Origin: Mycobacterium senriense
GTDB taxonomy: Bacteria; Actinomycetota; Actinomycetes; Mycobacteriales; Mycobacteriaceae
Direction of reading: 5' to 3'
DNA: 64,000 bases
NCBI RefSeq assembly: GCF_019668465.1
Contig: NZ_AP024828.1
Coordinates: 3,906,001-3,970,000 of the forward strand
Below are positions 61,867-64,000 of this stretch, one piece after another. Position numbers and translations under genes: made by a program. The notes below the pieces were generated by a model. It did no database searches. It was not told where the DNA came from and saw only the letters and a list, made by a program, of their open reading frames with translations. Positions within the stretch are counted from its first letter, which is position 1. Each line of letters opens with the position of its first letter.

Positions 61867-63174
61867 TTACCGGGGCGGGGTCCAGGCCACCGGCAGGGTT
61901 TTGATGCCGTGGATGAACTGCGAGAGCAGCCGCGCGGGTTCGTCCGTCGCGACGATGTCGGGGATCTCGCGGCGCAATTCGTCGAAGACGACCCTGATCT
62001 CACGACGAGCGAGGTTGGCGCCCAGGCAGAAATGGGCACCGCCGCCGCCGAAGCCGAAGTGCGGGTTGGGGGTGCGCGCCACGTCGAAAACCCAGGGATT
62101 CGCAAACGTCGACTCGTCGCGATTGGCCGAGTTGTACCACAGCGTCGCCTTGTCGCCGGCCTTCATCTTGGTGCCGCTGAGCTTGAAGTCCCGGGTCAGG
62201 GTGCGTCGCATGTAGACCACCGGGGAGGCCCACCGCACGATCTCCTCGACGGCGGTGGGGGTCAGGCGATCGAAGTTGGACCACCACTTCTCCCGCTCGG
62301 CGGGGTAGCGCGACAGCGCCAGCACACCATGGCTGATCGCATTGCGCGTCGTCTCGTTGCCGGCCACCACCAACAGGATGAAGAACGACGCGATCTCCGT
62401 CGACGACAGCCGTTCCCCGTCGACCTCGGCTTCCACCAGGCTGGTGGTCAGGTCGTCATGGTGATTGGACCGCCGGTCCTCGGCCAGCGCGCTGGCGTAC
62501 GCGCCGATGTCCATCGAGACCTGAAGGAACTCATTGAAATCCGTCGCCAGATCCGGGTCGCCGAACCCGAGAATGACGTTGGTCCAATGGAATATGCGCT
62601 GATGGTCCTCTTCGGGGATGCCCATCATGTCGCAGATGACCTGCAACGGCAGCGGACCGGCGAGCTCGTTGACCAGCTCGGCCTCCCCGTCGGGATGATT
62701 GGCGATCAGTGACGCGACCAGCCGGCGGGCCCGCTCGCGGACCGAGGCCTCGATGCGCGCCACGACCTTCGGGGTGAACGCGCGGCTGACGATCGAGCGC
62801 AGCCGCTGGTGCCGCGGATCGTCGAGCACGATCATCGAGCCGAAGTACTCGCTGATCTCCGGAGTGTTGTCGCTGATCGTGATGTTGGGGCTGGAGCTGA
62901 AGATGTCCGGGTGACGACTCGCGAAATGCACGTCGTCGTGTTTGGTCAGCGCCCAATGCCCGCCGCCCGGTTCGAACCCCTCGTACTCGATCGCGGGCCA
63001 GAACGAGATCGGTGCCTCGCGGCGCAGGGTGGCGAACGCGCCGTCGCGGAAGTCGTCGTCCAACGCCCAGAAGTCCAGCGACTCGAGATGGATGTCGGTG
63101 AGCGCAATGTCCGGCGGTGACGTCCCGTTCGTCCGCGGCGCCAGGCCTTTCCTGGGACCGGTCTTGAGGCTCAT
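61867..63174 (-). CDS. cyp124: Cytochrome P450 CYP124 (methyl-branched lipid omega-hydroxylase)
   Basis: The 435-residue P450 has I-helix VVAGNETTRN, K-helix EEIVR and haem loop FGFGGGGAHFCLGANLARRE. The text is close to Rv2266 CYP124A1 throughout, for instance LDFWALDD, IVSRAFTPKVVARIEA and IFHWTNVILGFGDPDLATDF. CYP124 hydroxylates the omega end of methyl-branched fatty acids, cholesterol side chains and vitamin D. Its neighbour is an NTF2-like gene, also facing left. Confidence 0.93.
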   Translation of the reverse strand: MSLKTGPRKGLAPRTNGTSPPDIALTDIHLESLDFWALDDDFRDGAFATLRREAPISFWPAIEYEGFEPGGGHWALTKHDDVHFASRHPDIFSSSPNITISDNTPEISEYFGSMIVLDDPRHQRLRSIVSRAFTPKVVARIEASVRERARRLVASLIANHPDGEAELVNELAGPLPLQVICDMMGIPEEDHQRIFHWTNVILGFGDPDLATDFNEFLQVSMDIGAYASALAEDRRSNHHDDLTTSLVEAEVDGERLSSTEIASFFILLVVAGNETTRNAISHGVLALSRYPAEREKWWSNFDRLTPTAVEEIVRWASPVVYMRRTLTRDFKLSGTKMKAGDKATLWYNSANRDESTFANPWVFDVARTPNPHFGFGGGGAHFCLGANLARREIRVVFDELRREIPDIVATDEPARLLSQFIHGIKTLPVAWTPPR

Positions 63175-63210
63175 CTAGACCTCCTTTGTGGCGAAAATGG
63201 GAGTGCTGGG

Positions 63211-63567
63211 TCAGTGCGTGCAGACCGTCCTGGCGGGCGCACCCGTGGTGGCCGTCGCGGCACTCACCACGTTGCCGTCCAGCAAGATCTTGCAAGAGAT
63301 CGGGCCCGGCCCCTGCGCGCTGACGGTGAACACCTCGCCGCCGTAGCCGGTGAACTCCGTCGACCAGGGCAGCGGCGCATTCACCTGATGCAGCTGCCCG
63401 TTGTCGGTTTGGTAGTAGATGAACTCGGCGACGGCGGGCCCGTTGATCTCGTAGCGGACCTTCGGCATCTGGGGAAGGGCGTGCGCTACGCCGCATGCGT
63501 TCGCGAACCCGAAACCGACGGCCAATAGGACCGAAGGTCCGGCGAGGTGCTTCGTCATGATTTGCAT
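63211..63567 (-). CDS. Secreted MmpS-like C-terminal domain protein
   Basis: ATG at 63565-63567 starts a 118-residue protein with a signal peptide (HLAGPSVLLAVGFGFANACGVAHA) and a beta-rich domain: VRYEINGPAVAEFIYYQTDNGQ, PWSTEFTGYGGEVFTVSAQGPG, CKILLDGNVVS and ARTVCTH. This matches the extracellular domain of MmpS proteins, but there is no MmpL partner and the N-terminus is a cleavable signal, so it is a stand-alone paralogue. Function is unknown. Confidence 0.78.
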   Translation of the reverse strand: MQIMTKHLAGPSVLLAVGFGFANACGVAHALPQMPKVRYEINGPAVAEFIYYQTDNGQLHQVNAPLPWSTEFTGYGGEVFTVSAQGPGPISCKILLDGNVVSAATATTGAPARTVCTH

Positions 63568-63648
63568 CGTGTCACCGCGAGCGGCGGTAGGGAAGCTTAT
63601 GGTGAAGCGTGAAGCGGGGGCTGGTGACCGGGAAGGTGGCGTCAAGGC

Positions 63649-64000
63649 ATGGCGGGACACGGCTCAAAGCGTGTGGTGGTGTACGGAACCGGCTTCGTCG
63701 GCAAGATGGTGATCGCCGAGATCGTGAAGCATCCGCTGTTCGAGTTGGTCGGCGTCGGCGTGAGCAACCCCGCCAAGGTCGGCCGCGACGTCGGTGAGAT
63801 CTGCGGGCTGCCCGAGCCGGTCGGCATCACCGCCACCGACGACGTCGACGCCCTGATCGCATTGAAACCCGACGCACTGGTGCACTACGGCCCGACGGCG
63901 ATGCACGCCAAGGAGAACATTTCGCTGATCACCCGGTTCCTGCGGGCCGGCATCGACGTGTGTTCGACCGCGATGACCCCGTGGGTCTGGCCGACCATGA
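63649..64000 (+). CDS. NAD(P)-binding dihydrodipicolinate-reductase-like protein, cut by window end
   Basis: ATG at 63649, after GGGAAGG, opens RVVVYGTGFVGKMVIAEIVKHP, a Rossmann strand-loop-helix, followed by GVGVSNPAKVGRDVGEICG. This is a third member of the family at 6809-7906 and 9142-10203, somewhat more distant. The frame is open to the last base of the window. It is divergent from the MmpS-like gene. Family substrate unknown. Confidence 0.82.
   Translation, partial: MAGHGSKRVVVYGTGFVGKMVIAEIVKHPLFELVGVGVSNPAKVGRDVGEICGLPEPVGITATDDVDALIALKPDALVHYGPTAMHAKENISLITRFLRAGIDVCSTAMTPWVWPTM

Overview
The window is a GC-rich (roughly two-thirds G+C) actinobacterial chromosome segment and almost certainly comes from a slow-growing Mycobacterium. 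The strongest evidence is a scattered set of genes that read as orthologues of the M. tuberculosis Rv2266-Rv2296 neighbourhood: CYP124 (Rv2266), an FAD-linked dehydrogenase (Rv2280), a LysR regulator (Rv2282c), LipM (Rv2284), a CPA1 Na+/H+ antiporter (Rv2287), SseB (Rv2291), a MalY-type aminotransferase (Rv2294), a DUF2652 protein (Rv2295) and haloalkane dehalogenase DhmA (Rv2296). An LpqH-family lipoprotein, an MmpS-like protein, PimC, Ami1-type amidase and cutinases are also typical of mycobacteria. These identifications rest on recognition of the proteins, not on a database search.

Layout. 1-6.8 kb: a thiolase C-terminus, a CysQ phosphatase, an amidohydrolase, DhmA, DUF2652 and the aminotransferase. 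6.8-14.3 kb: an oxidative cluster with two related reductase genes, two luciferase-like (LLM) oxidoreductases, an AveC-like membrane protein with a 38-residue partner, a deleted remnant of a substrate-binding protein, a TetR regulator and a P450; the TetR promoter has two 18-bp operator copies and a third copy lies in the divergent promoter of the first cassette. 14.3-15.9 kb: a complete IS1380-family element (16-bp inverted repeats, CTAG target duplication) with a frameshifted transposase, inserted on the stop codon of an alpha/beta hydrolase. 17.6-19.9 kb: an arsenic operon (arsR, acr3-arsC fusion, cadI). 19.9-28.2 kb: a three-gene coupled SDR operon, TauE/SafE exporter, SseB, a TetR-controlled four-helix membrane protein, PimC, and a TetR/FAD-monooxygenase pair. 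28.3-35 kb: AAA ATPase, antiporter, hydrolase, XRE regulator, I42-type lipoprotein and LipM. 35-42 kb: a solitary HicB, a ferredoxin, LysR, CbiX, NirA/SirA, a thioredoxin reductase and a GlcD-like oxidase. 42-49.3 kb: a Ser/Thr kinase lacking the usual HRD arginine, SDR, DUF1707, TetR, PHP-domain hydrolase, P450 and VOC protein. 49.3-61 kb: a tRNA-like fossil, several secreted proteins, GAF-ANTAR regulator, paired carboxymuconolactone-decarboxylase-like genes, HsaA-like flavoprotein, a decayed condensation-domain gene, amidase, cutinase and a Baeyer-Villiger-type monooxygenase. 61.2-64 kb: NTF2-like protein, CYP124, MmpS-like protein and a third reductase gene cut by the window end.

How genes work together. 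Two regulatory ideas come from the bases themselves. First, an identical spacing motif TTGTG-N4-CACAA occurs both between ferredoxin and LysR and between nirA and trxB, suggesting that the LysR protein controls a sulfite/nitrite-reduction module (ferredoxin as electron donor, CbiX for sirohaem, NirA as the reductase). Second, the 14-bp core TAGCGCATGCGCTA recurs in perfect palindromes near hicB/lipM and at the start of the NTF2-like gene downstream of cyp124, with related hairpins elsewhere, pointing to a shared DNA-binding factor. Two genes have decayed in the same way (large internal deletion leaving both ends). No rRNA, CRISPR array or intact tRNA was seen.
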